DNA from: Citrobacter amalonaticus
Lineage (GTDB): Bacteria > Pseudomonadota > Gammaproteobacteria > Enterobacterales > Enterobacteriaceae
Assembly (NCBI RefSeq): GCF_018252635.1
Contig: NZ_JAGTXM010000001.1
Span: forward strand, 62,122 to 126,121
Length of the DNA: 64,000 nt
Direction: 5' to 3'
Shown here: piece by piece, positions 17,982 to 26,066 of the stretch
Position numbering within the stretch: position 1 is the stretch's first letter
Layout of the letters: each line of letters starts with the position of its first letter
Position numbers and translations under genes: made by a program
Notes under the pieces: generated by a model
Seen by the model: the letters and a program-made list of their open reading frames with translations, nothing else
Databases searched by the model: none
What the model was told of the DNA's origin: nothing

Positions 17982-18506
17982 ATGGCCAGCAGAGGCGTAA
18001 ATAAGGTTATTCTCGTGGGTAATCTGGGCCAGGACCCGGAAGTACGCTACATGCCGAATGGTGGCGCAGTCGCCAACATTACGCTGGCTACTTCCGAATC
18101 CTGGCGTGACAAGCAGACCGGCGAGATGAAAGAGCAGACGGAATGGCACCGTGTTGTGCTGTTCGGCAAACTGGCGGAAGTGGCTAGCGAATATCTGCGT
18201 AAAGGTTCTCAGGTCTACATTGAAGGTCAGTTGCGTACCCGCAAATGGACCGATCAGTCCGGCGTTGAGAAATACACCACGGAAGTGGTAGTGAACGTTG
18301 GCGGTACCATGCAGATGCTGGGTGGTCGTCAGGGTGGCGGCGCACCGGCAGGCGGTCAGCAGCAGGGTGGTTGGGGTCAGCCTCAGCAGCCACAGGGTGG
18401 AAATCAGTTCAGCGGCGGCGCGCAGTCTCGTCCGCAGCAGCAGTCTGCTCCGGCTGCGCCGTCTAACGAGCCGCCGATGGATTTCGATGACGATATTCCG
18501 TTCTGA
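17982..18506 (+). CDS. ssb: Single-stranded DNA-binding protein SSB
   Basis: Homotetrameric ssDNA-binding protein used in replication, recombination and repair. The 174-residue product has an N-terminal OB fold ([16 protein letters not shown] to about residue 112), a Gly/Gln-rich linker with many G-G-Q-Q-Q units, and the conserved acidic tip M-D-F-D-D-D-I-P-F that binds partner proteins. It is four residues shorter than the E. coli protein, all in the linker. The start follows CAGGAGAC at good spacing, and a strong terminator follows. Confidence 0.99.
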   Translation: MASRGVNKVILVGNLGQDPEVRYMPNGGAVANITLATSESWRDKQTGEMKEQTEWHRVVLFGKLAEVASEYLRKGSQVYIEGQLRTRKWTDQSGVEKYTTEVVVNVGGTMQMLGGRQGGGAPAGGQQQGGWGQPQQPQGGNQFSGGAQSRPQQQSAPAAPSNEPPMDFDDDIPF

Positions 18507-18541
18507 TCACGTCAGTTTAGCGTTGCGCTAAATGAAAATAG

Positions 18542-18573
18542 AAAAGCCTCGTTTTTGGACGGGGCTTTTTTTA
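18542..18573 (+). terminator. Rho-independent terminator of ssb
   Basis: AAGCCTCGT (18544-18552) pairs with ACGGGGCTT (18559-18567), with one G-T wobble, followed by a run of T. It marks the end of conserved backbone before the accessory block. Confidence 0.9.
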
Positions 18574-18575
18574 TA

Positions 18576-18875
18576 TATCTGCAAAGAAAAAATAATAACC
18601 GAATAAACGGCCAGTTATTTTCGAAAAATTAAAATTCGGATAATTCAAATGCTAATTTATTTGTATAAAATATGACTGTTGTATTTATGGTTATATAAGT
18701 TAACGTAAAGAAATGTAAGTTCGCACATTTAAAATATTGACAACTGAATGTGGCATTCAAAATAATATATTTTGTTATCAATTCGCCACTAATATAAGTG
18801 TGTTGCTCATTCCTTCTGTTAATGAGGTATTGATAATCGCATCGATTTTTTAAATATGTTTTGTTGGAGTTGTAT
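18576..18875. other. AT-rich leader upstream of the autotransporter gene
   Basis: Three hundred bases with no reading frame worth calling and a base composition far more AT-rich than the flanking ssb gene. Several TATAAT-like hexamers could serve as promoters, too many to choose between. Such regions are often bound by H-NS (general knowledge); nothing more specific can be seen. Confidence 0.5.
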
Positions 18876-21182
18876 ATGTATCAATGGAAGATTAATTCAA
18901 CATTATTAGTGCCTTTAGCACTGTCAGTCAGTATTAGTCATATTCTTTATTCTGGAAATGCATTTGCTCAAAAATATGAACTCAATTTTATCGGTAAATC
19001 GGCCGATAAAGGGATAAGCATCAAGGATACGATTACACAGGATAATCAGTATGACTTCGCAGTAAAGGTTGACAACCCCGATCTCCCGGAGGGTAATGGG
19101 CTAGAGGTTCGTATCGGTAATGTCACCGCCGCACAGGCGGGTGCTTATGCAATCGGTGATTACAAGGTCACTATCGATGGCAAAACGCAGATGGAGCATC
19201 CCGCAGGATTAGCCTTCTTTGGTCTTTCTGTAGAGGGTAAAGAATCTCGCGTCTCTGTGGATAATTTTACGCTTAACAATACATTCTTAGTTGGTTCGAA
19301 ATACAACCATAATAATACGGCGCTTTACTCTGGCAGCGGGTCTACTATAGATTTAAACGGGAGCGTTTATATTCGTTCCATCATTGAACACACGGAAGAA
19401 GGCAAAGACGCAACCGTTGCAAATAACGGTTTATATGCCCGCGGTGTAGGTTCTACCATTACAGCTAACGGCGGTAATGTTTATATCAATACGTATGCCA
19501 GTAACTTTAAGGAACTACTCGAAAATAATATGGGTTATCCTTCCGGCTCATCGAAAAGTGATGCTGTGAGTGCAAAAGATGGCGGAACGGTGAACATTAA
19601 CCAGTCTGGTAAAAATCAGGTCAATATTTTAGGCAACCTCGATTTTGGCGAAAAGATGTATCCTAACACCAGCCAGATGAATATTACGCTGAACGGTGCG
19701 GATTCTTACTGGCACGGCCATGAAGCCAACATACTGGACGAAAATACCGGGAAATGGACCGGTAATCTCAATCTGACGCTGATGAATAATGCGCACTGGA
19801 TCCCGGATGGTAAAGACGCGGAGATCAGCGCCATCACGCTCAAAGATGGTGGGATCATCAACCTGCACGGCTTTAACCTGCATACCAACCAGAGCGTCAA
19901 TGAAACCGTGAAAATTCACGATCTGCGCGGTAACAACGGTATTTTCCTGATTGACGTTAACACCTCGAAAACCGATGACCGGCGGCGTAACGGCAGCGAC
20001 TTCATCGAAGTGGTGAAGAGCAGCACTGGTGGTACCCATGCGATTGAAGCACTGAACATCAATAAGCTTGTCGATCTGAAAGAAGATCTGTGGGTGGCTG
20101 ATGCGGCAAACAACGTGAAGTTTGAAGCCTACGACAACATCGATATCACTAACGAGTACGTTTACGATTATAAACCGCTGCTGCGTTCCGATATTCGCGA
20201 AGGCGATCCGGCGAGCCAGTACGGCACGAACTGGTATATTACCGGGGTTTCCACCAAAGCCAGCGCCGGTAGCCATACCGCTATTGCGAATGCCAGCGTG
20301 AACTATGCTGCGGCAACCGCTCGCCTCGAAATCGACAGCCTGAATAAGCGACTGGGTGAGTTGCGTAACGATCAGCAGAAAAATGGACTGTGGATGCGCT
20401 ACAAAGGTGGTGAGCTGGAAAGCGATAAAGGCAGCTATTTCAAAACGCAGTATCACTTCTGGCAACTGGGTTACGACAACAAAGAGGAAGGGGAAAACGC
20501 CATCTGGACTCGCGGTCTTGCTGCACATTACATGAAGGGCAATTCTGATTTTGACTATGGTTCCGGCGATAACAAGAGCTTCGGCGGATCGCTCTACAGC
20601 GCATGGAATCGTCCTGAGAAACAGGATTACCTCGATCTTGTTTTAAAATACAGCCATCACGACAGCGATTTTGACTATTGGAACGTGTATGGCATCAGCG
20701 GTAAGGGCGACACCAGCACCTGGTCCCTCAGCGCCAGTGCGGAATATGGTCGTGAATTTACTGTCGGAAAAACGTCTTTTATCGAACCACAGGCACAACT
20801 GGTTTACACTTATCTTGATGACGCACGATACACCACCAGTAGTGGGCTGAAGGTCCATCAGAAAGAGATTGATAGCCTGATTGGTCGTGCTGGCCTGCGG
20901 ATGGGGCACCGCTTTGAGGATCGCCCTAACAGCGATGTTTACCTGAAAGTGGACTGGCTGCATGAATTTGCTGGCGACCGTGATGTTACGGTACGTGGTA
21001 AAGACGCCACGCTAAAAGTAAATGAAGGCGGTAGCGACAACTGGATCAACTACGGTATTGGCACCAACATCCAACTGACTCAGGAAAATAACTCCCGTCT
21101 ATATCTGGATCTGGAAAAATCTGCTGGCGGAGATATTGATACCAACTGGCAGGTGAATGCGGGTTTCCGGTTTGAGTGGTAA
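18876..21182 (+). CDS. Type Va autotransporter, pertactin-like passenger and beta-barrel
   Basis: A 768-residue secreted/surface protein. The start is ATG 18876, with GGAG 6 bases upstream. A signal peptide (hydrophobic L-L-V-P-L-A-L-S-V-S-I-S) is predicted to be cut at A-F-A/Q31-32. Residues about 32-488 are a repetitive beta-helix-type passenger with pertactin-like N-G-I-F-L-I-D-V-N and a linker near N-K-R-L-G-E-L-R. Residues about 490-768 form the C-terminal translocation barrel, ending G-F-R-F-E-W with the aromatic last residue. The passenger start is AT-rich and the barrel is not, suggesting a mosaic. I cannot assign it to a named adhesin; no RGD or protease motif was noticed. Confidence 0.88.
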   Translation: MYQWKINSTLLVPLALSVSISHILYSGNAFAQKYELNFIGKSADKGISIKDTITQDNQYDFAVKVDNPDLPEGNGLEVRIGNVTAAQAGAYAIGDYKVTIDGKTQMEHPAGLAFFGLSVEGKESRVSVDNFTLNNTFLVGSKYNHNNTALYSGSGSTIDLNGSVYIRSIIEHTEEGKDATVANNGLYARGVGSTITANGGNVYINTYASNFKELLENNMGYPSGSSKSDAVSAKDGGTVNINQSGKNQVNILGNLDFGEKMYPNTSQMNITLNGADSYWHGHEANILDENTGKWTGNLNLTLMNNAHWIPDGKDAEISAITLKDGGIINLHGFNLHTNQSVNETVKIHDLRGNNGIFLIDVNTSKTDDRRRNGSDFIEVVKSSTGGTHAIEALNINKLVDLKEDLWVADAANNVKFEAYDNIDITNEYVYDYKPLLRSDIREGDPASQYGTNWYITGVSTKASAGSHTAIANASVNYAAATARLEIDSLNKRLGELRNDQQKNGLWMRYKGGELESDKGSYFKTQYHFWQLGYDNKEEGENAIWTRGLAAHYMKGNSDFDYGSGDNKSFGGSLYSAWNRPEKQDYLDLVLKYSHHDSDFDYWNVYGISGKGDTSTWSLSASAEYGREFTVGKTSFIEPQAQLVYTYLDDARYTTSSGLKVHQKEIDSLIGRAGLRMGHRFEDRPNSDVYLKVDWLHEFAGDRDVTVRGKDATLKVNEGGSDNWINYGIGTNIQLTQENNSRLYLDLEKSAGGDIDTNWQVNAGFRFEW

Positions 21183-21211
21183 TCCCGTGATTAATTAAGT
21201 CGTAACCCAAG

Positions 21212-21240
21212 CGCCCGGCGAATTTCTCCGGGCGTTTTTG
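21212..21240 (+). terminator. Terminator of the autotransporter gene
   Basis: CGCCCGG (21212-21218) pairs with CCGGGCG (21228-21234), followed by TTTTTGT. It shows that the autotransporter is transcribed alone. Confidence 0.88.
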
Positions 21241-21428
21241 TCAGTTTATCTCCCACAAAGTAAATAAACTTACATACTTTTCAATAAGATAATTAAATTG
21301 CGTGTGATCAAGTCATAACGACGATTATCGGTTATCCTGCGTTCGCAACTTTCACCCACCAAGACTGAACCTTGCCGGGCTTTTCAGGGAAACACGATCA
21401 GCCTGTCAGCGAACATAAGGAAATTAGA

Positions 21429-21860
21429 ATGAACAAAGCCATTTTAATGCCGGTTGATATTCTGGCGATGGACCTTTCTGACAAAGCGATTGCCTGGGCC
21501 GATCACATGCTCAATAAAGAAGAGGGCGTTCTGCATCTGCTGCATGTTTTCCCTAAGCTGCACGCGTCGCCAATTCGCGGCTTTGCTTCGGATATCAAAA
21601 AATACGAAGAGTACATGACCAACGATGCACAGGAGAAAATGCTCGCGCTGGCGAGAAAATTCAAAACGCCGTTGGAGAGAATTCGCTTTGAAGTCCGTCA
21701 CGGCAATATTCGTGATGAGGTAAATGACGCAGCGGCGGCGCATAATGTTGAAATGATTATTATCGGCTCACGCAAGCCCGGGATTGCCACTCATCTGCTG
21801 GGTTCGGCGGCTGCTAATATTTTGCGTTACGCAAAGGTGCCGGTCATGGTTGTTCGTTAA
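21429..21860 (+). CDS. UspF-like universal stress protein
   Basis: A 143-residue single-domain UspA-family protein, probably ATP-binding. It starts M-N-K-A-I-L-M-P-V-D-I, and the ATP-binding signature near the C terminus reads I-I-I-G-S-R-K-P-G-I-A-T-H-L-L-G-S-A-A, ending V-P-V-M-V-V-R. This pattern is nearest to the UspF/UspG subgroup, but it is not the E. coli uspF locus, so I give no symbol. The ATG at 21429 has AAGGA 7 bases upstream; the frame opens earlier but without a site. It has its own terminator and converges on the P-type ATPase gene. Confidence 0.88.
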   Translation: MNKAILMPVDILAMDLSDKAIAWADHMLNKEEGVLHLLHVFPKLHASPIRGFASDIKKYEEYMTNDAQEKMLALARKFKTPLERIRFEVRHGNIRDEVNDAAAAHNVEMIIIGSRKPGIATHLLGSAAANILRYAKVPVMVVR

Positions 21861-21876
21861 TCCGTCATCGTAAACG

Positions 21877-21905
21877 AAAAGCCTCCCATTTTGGGAGGCT
21901 TTTTT
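21877..21905. terminator. Bidirectional terminator between UspF-like and ATPase genes
   Basis: AAAAGCCTCCCA (21877-21888) pairs with TGGGAGGCTTTT (21892-21903), with T-rich flanks on the plus strand and A-rich (T on minus) on the other side. It can end both convergent transcripts. Confidence 0.88.
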
Positions 21906-21923
21906 ATTGCCGGATACCGCCGG

Positions 21924-24632
21924 TTATTTCCGGCGGAATTTGCGGGTGAGGGGTTTCTCTATCTCAACAATGAAGAACAGCGCGATGCCAATGGCAAAGG
22001 TGATTCCCCAGTAGCGCAGCGGCAGGGCTTCAGTACCAAACAACATCTGCAGGAACGGCACGTAGATAATCGCCAACTGCAGCAACAGCAGAATACCGCT
22101 GACCAGCCAGATACCTTTATTCATCAACAGACCGCGACCCAGCGAGAAGCCATCGGAAACGCGGCAGTTAAGCATGTATACCCACTGCGCCGTCACCAGC
22201 GTTTGCAACAGGACCGTACGAATGAATTCCGGGCTGTGGCCGCGTGGTTGCAGCCAGGCTTCCAGCATAAAGGCGCAGGCGGCAATCAGCGTACCAACAA
22301 AACCTACGCGCCAGATAGCAAAGCCATCCATCACGTTTTCATTACTTTGACGCGGTGGGCGGCGCATGATGTTGCGCTCACCGGCTTCAAACGCCAGACC
22401 GAATGACAGCGTGGCGGAGGTCGCCATGTTCATCCACAGGATCAGCACTGGTGTCAGCGGGATCAGATTGCCCGCCAGCAGCGCAATGATGATCAGCAGA
22501 CCCTGTGCCAGGTTCGTGGGCATGATAAACAGAATGGTTTTCTTCAGGTTGTCATAGACGCGACGCCCTTCCTGTACCGCGCTGGCGATGGTTGCGAAGT
22601 TATCATCCGTCAGCACCATGTCAGCGGCTTCTTTTGTTACTTCGGTGCCTTTAATGCCCATCGCAATGCCTACGTCGGCCTGCTTCAGCGCTGGCGCATC
22701 ATTGACGCCATCCCCGGTCATGCCGACGATTTCGCCTTTATCTTGCAGGGCTTTGACCAGACGCAGCTTATGCTCCGGGCTGGTACGGGCAAAGATATCG
22801 TAGGTAATGGCGGCTTCGGCGAGTTCAGCCTCATCCATCTGCTCGAGCTCATAGCCCGTCACTGCGTGTGTGCTGTTATGAATGCCCAACATGCCACCGA
22901 TGCTCATGGCGGTTTGCGGGTGATCGCCGGTGATCATTTTGACCCGGATCCCGGCCTGCTGACAGGCGCCGATCGCCGCAATGGCTTCCGGGCGTGGTGG
23001 GTCCATCATCCCGGCGATGCCGAGGAAAATGAGCCCCTCGCTCAGGCAGTCATGGGTTAGCGCATTGGCGTCGGCACGCGTGGGTTTCCAGGCGGCGGCC
23101 ACCATCCGCAGGCCTTCTTTGGCATAACGGGCAATTTCGGCCTCCCAGTACGGCTGGGTAAAGGCTTCTGTACCGTTTGCGGTTTGCTGCAACTGACAGA
23201 GTGTAAACAGCACATCCGGCGCTCCGGTCACCAGCACGCGCTCGTCGTTGCCGATGCGATAATGTGTCGCCATATATTTGTACTGCGAATCGAACGGGAT
23301 TTTACTGCGCAGTTCGCTTTCAATGGCTGGCAGCATCGCTTTCGCGGCCAGCACTTTCAGCGCCCCTTCGGTTGGCCCACCGGTAATTCCCCAGTGACCC
23401 TGTTCATCGCGAATCAGTTGGCTGTCGTTGCACAGGTCGATCGTGCGCAGATAGCTTTCGAGCAGGCTTCCTGGCGCAATCTCTGCCAGCGTGCCGTTTT
23501 CCTCGACCTGAATCTCGCCGGTTGGCTCATAGCTGTTACCCTGCACGCGGTAATTTTTATCTGCCGTGATGATGGCTTTGACCGTCATCTCGTTCATGGT
23601 CAGGGTGCCGGTTTTATCAGAACAGATCACCGACATAGCACCCAGTGTTTCAACGGTAGGCAGTTTACGGATGATGGCGTGTTTGCGGGCCATGGTCTGT
23701 ACGCCCAGCGACAGAATAATTGAAATAATCGCCGGTAAACCTTCCGGAACCGCCGCAACGGCCAGGCTGATTAATGAAAGCAGTAGTTCGCCCATCGGCA
23801 TATCGCGCAGCAGCAGGCTGAAGATAAACAACCCAACCATCATGGCGAGAATGAGGGAGAAAATTGCTTTGCCGAGTTTATCCATCTGCACCAGCAGCGG
23901 CGTGCGATGCTTCTCGATCCCGGTCATCATCTGGTTAATATGACCCAGTTCCGTCGCTTCCCCGGTGGCAATCACCACGCCTAGTCCGGCCCCGGCGCTG
24001 ATGGTGGTGCCAGAGAACACCAGGTTCTTGCGATCGCCCAGCGGTAGTTCGCCTGTCAGCGCTTCTGCCGTTTTGTCCACAACGGTAGATTCACCGGTCA
24101 GGATGGCTTCTTCAACCCGCAAGTTATGGGCTTCCAGGACGCGAAGATCGGCGGGGATGCGGTCGCCCGCGCGCAGTACCACGATATCGCCAACGACCAG
24201 ATCGGTCGTCGCGACCGTATCGTGTTGTCCGTTACGGATCACGACGGCGGAAGCGGAGAGCATATGGCGGATGCTTTTCAGCGATTTTTCCGCGTTGTTT
24301 TCCTGAATGTGGCCAATCAGGGCGTTGATCACCGCGACGCCAAGGATGACGGCAGTATCTACCCAATGCCCCATCACGGCCGTGAGGGCCGCTGCAGCGA
24401 TCAGGACGTAGATCAGGACATCGTGAAAATGGGCCAGAAAGCGTAGCCAGGCGGGTTTGCCGGCTTTTTCCGGTAGTGCGTTAAGGCCATCCCTGGCGAG
24501 ACGTGCGCTGGCTTCATTGTGAGTCAGCCCGGAAGGTTGGCTCTGCTGATTTTTCAGAACCTCCTCAACGGTTAGCTGGTACGGCTTTTTTCCAGCGCAT
24601 GGCGCAGAATGGAGACGATTGTTGTTCGGCAT
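21924..24632 (-). CDS. P2-type (SERCA-like) cation-transporting ATPase
   Basis: Inner-membrane P-type ATPase, 902 residues from ATG 24632. It has the cation-ATPase N-terminal domain (Q-L-T-V-E-E-V-L), membrane motif P-E-G-L-P-A-I in helix 4, the phosphorylation motif C-S-D-K-T-G-T-L-T with Asp339, and the hinge T-G-D-G-V-N-D-A-P-A-L-K. The C-terminal part has six further membrane segments. PEGLP and overall length place it with PacL/SERCA-type calcium or other divalent-cation pumps; the ion is not certain. An AGGAAA site is about 15 bases before ATG 24632, so an in-frame TTG at 24641 is an alternative start. It is not part of the E. coli gene order here. Confidence 0.88.
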   Translation of the reverse strand: MPNNNRLHSAPCAGKKPYQLTVEEVLKNQQSQPSGLTHNEASARLARDGLNALPEKAGKPAWLRFLAHFHDVLIYVLIAAAALTAVMGHWVDTAVILGVAVINALIGHIQENNAEKSLKSIRHMLSASAVVIRNGQHDTVATTDLVVGDIVVLRAGDRIPADLRVLEAHNLRVEEAILTGESTVVDKTAEALTGELPLGDRKNLVFSGTTISAGAGLGVVIATGEATELGHINQMMTGIEKHRTPLLVQMDKLGKAIFSLILAMMVGLFIFSLLLRDMPMGELLLSLISLAVAAVPEGLPAIISIILSLGVQTMARKHAIIRKLPTVETLGAMSVICSDKTGTLTMNEMTVKAIITADKNYRVQGNSYEPTGEIQVEENGTLAEIAPGSLLESYLRTIDLCNDSQLIRDEQGHWGITGGPTEGALKVLAAKAMLPAIESELRSKIPFDSQYKYMATHYRIGNDERVLVTGAPDVLFTLCQLQQTANGTEAFTQPYWEAEIARYAKEGLRMVAAAWKPTRADANALTHDCLSEGLIFLGIAGMMDPPRPEAIAAIGACQQAGIRVKMITGDHPQTAMSIGGMLGIHNSTHAVTGYELEQMDEAELAEAAITYDIFARTSPEHKLRLVKALQDKGEIVGMTGDGVNDAPALKQADVGIAMGIKGTEVTKEAADMVLTDDNFATIASAVQEGRRVYDNLKKTILFIMPTNLAQGLLIIIALLAGNLIPLTPVLILWMNMATSATLSFGLAFEAGERNIMRRPPRQSNENVMDGFAIWRVGFVGTLIAACAFMLEAWLQPRGHSPEFIRTVLLQTLVTAQWVYMLNCRVSDGFSLGRGLLMNKGIWLVSGILLLLQLAIIYVPFLQMLFGTEALPLRYWGITFAIGIALFFIVEIEKPLTRKFRRK

Positions 24633-24832
24633 TCTGGTCAAAGTAAATTTCCTCAAAGAATAAAATTTTAATATTTTGAAACACACGCATACTATTTGAA
24701 TAATGCTTTATGATGTTTGATATTAATCAATGGTGTTTCGGTAAATATTATTTTATCTTTGAGTGAAGATGATATTTCCCCTTGTTTTTTATGAGGGTAA
24801 ATGGAAGTGTAAATTTAGGAAAGGAGGTGTGT

Positions 24833-24943
24833 ATGTTTGGTGTTTATAATGCTAAAAGATTGATTTTATTGATTATGTTTGCAATCGCTGTTGCGGCGCT
24901 TAGCGGTATTTCAACCTACTTCTTTGTAAAGTATCTGGGATGA
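24833..24943 (+). CDS. 36-residue single-pass membrane microprotein (unlisted)
   Basis: ATG 24833 to TGA 24941-24943 encodes 36 residues: a short N terminus with Lys8-Arg9, a hydrophobic stretch at about 10-32 (L-I-L-L-I-M-F-A-I-A-V-A-A-L), and the tail K-Y-L-G. The start is preceded by AAAGGAGGTG, a near-perfect Shine-Dalgarno sequence with about 5-base spacing, stronger than most in the window. The gene is divergent from the P-type ATPase, about 200 bp away. I do not recognise the sequence. Small single-helix proteins that regulate P-type ATPases are known (MgtS, KdpF, sarcolipin), so a link to the pump is a reasonable but untested inference. Confidence 0.6.
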   Translation: MFGVYNAKRLILLIMFAIAVAALSGISTYFFVKYLG

Positions 24944-25152
24944 GAATAATAAAAAATAGTCTTCCTTACATAACTTTTAAATCCTGAATAATAATGACAT
25001 TAGGGAGATCGGCGTCAACGGGAAATATATTCTAAAGAGCAGTCTGTTGAATAAATGGACCACGCCAGATAAATGAATAATCGGTGCGAGCCTGGCGAAA
25101 TCGGAGGCGGGGCGAGCGTGTCTGCAACTGACATAGACGGGATTATCTGGAA
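24944..25152. other. Gap after the microprotein
   Basis: About 210 bases with no supported gene. It runs from AT-rich accessory-type sequence into ordinary composition near 25080, which may mark the right edge of the inserted block. No repeat or attachment-site duplication was recognised. Confidence 0.4.
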
Positions 25153-25181
25153 ACAATAAAAAGCCTCCCTCAGGGAGGCCC
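25153..25181 (-). terminator. Rho-independent terminator of yjcB
   Basis: Read on the minus strand, GCCTCCCTGAGGGAGGC (25163-25179) is followed by TTTTTATTG, just after the yjcB stop. Confidence 0.88.
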
Positions 25182-25189
25182 GGGTGTAC

Positions 25190-25471
25190 TCAGGTCAATA
25201 CCATTGGCCATTCCGGCGGTGTCTGGCTCATCACTTCAACCATGACAGATTCAATGTTGCTCCAGATGGCGGAGAGATCCATCAGGGTGATGCCGAGTAA
25301 CCCCGTCGCAAACCAGCAGGCGGCGACAACCCCGAGTGCACTGCTGATCACAGCCAGACCAATGTAATCTGAGCGACGAAAACGAATATTCAATGTGCTG
25401 GCTAAAAACATGAGCACAGCGCTCAGCAGTTGCCAGCGGAGAAGAACCACGCCAGTGGTTAGGGTAGCCAT
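25190..25471 (-). CDS. yjcB: Membrane protein YjcB
   Basis: A 93-residue inner-membrane protein of unknown function, exactly the E. coli length. It begins M-A-T-L-T-T-G-V-V-L-L-R-W-Q-L-L-S-A and contains hydrophobic segments around residues 10-25 and 38-62, with the positive patch N-I-R-F-R-R-S-D between them. In E. coli it follows ssb directly; here an accessory block of about 6.5 kb separates them. The ATG has an AGAGGAAA site just upstream on the minus strand, and its own terminator follows. Confidence 0.93.
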   Translation of the reverse strand: MATLTTGVVLLRWQLLSAVLMFLASTLNIRFRRSDYIGLAVISSALGVVAACWFATGLLGITLMDLSAIWSNIESVMVEVMSQTPPEWPMVLT

Positions 25472-26066
25472 GAAATATTTCCTCTGAAAATAGCAGGTGC
25501 CCTGGACAGCGCGGCGTTTTCACGGGAGGCGTGGCACACTCTGGCTATCGATGGGCATTCACATCAATACCGAATGAAACGTTGTTTTTGTTTCATAATA
25601 TTTGTGAACTATATCACGGTTAAGTGGCCGCTCGCCAGCCTGTCACGCTCTTTTTTGCTCGCTTTATAACCATGATTAAAATGTGGTTATTGAGTCGACA
25701 ACCTATACGCTTTCATGGTGGGGCAGTCGATAAGCGCGACGTAATGAAGATGTATTGGTTTTACCTTTTTGTATTGTTAAAAAATAAGCATCTGAAGAAA
25801 TTTAGCTTAATTTCATTTTGCGAATGAGCCAACAAAACTTTCATAAAACACTACCCCTTTCGGAGAGTGGATTACCCTTAATAAAATTAATCGTCACTGT
25901 AGGTTTGCTTTACGGTCGAATATTATCACCATCCTGCAATATCAGACTTTTACTAATAAAAGTCTGTTGCTAATATCGATAGATTCATGCAACGTAATCA
26001 CCTGTGTGATTTAGCATCCTGCCTTGATGATAACAGGCATATAAAATGCAGGGATATAGGGCTGAA
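25472..26066. other. Intergenic region yjcB-pdeC with a perfect inverted repeat
   Basis: A gap of 595 bases without a credible gene; open frames in it lack ribosome binding sites. A perfect 10-bp inverted repeat CAGACTTTTA (25943-25952) and TAAAAGTCTG (25957-25966), 4-base loop, lies about 100 bases before pdeC. It could be an operator or a terminator-like hairpin. The rest is AT-rich. pdeC transcription is known to respond to SoxS in E. coli relatives, but I could not place a soxbox with confidence. Confidence 0.45.

Noticed and set aside
19629-20528. 299-codon minus-strand frame inside the autotransporter
   Set aside because: Antisense shadow of the coding strand; no SD and no recognisable domain.
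18576-25152. Integrative element with attachment sites
   Set aside because: No integrase, tRNA gene, transposase or flanking direct repeats could be found, so the block is described only as accessory.
25624-25827. 67-residue plus-strand frame between yjcB and pdeC
   Set aside because: No ribosome binding site at its first start or at the internal ATG 25672, and no recognisable features.
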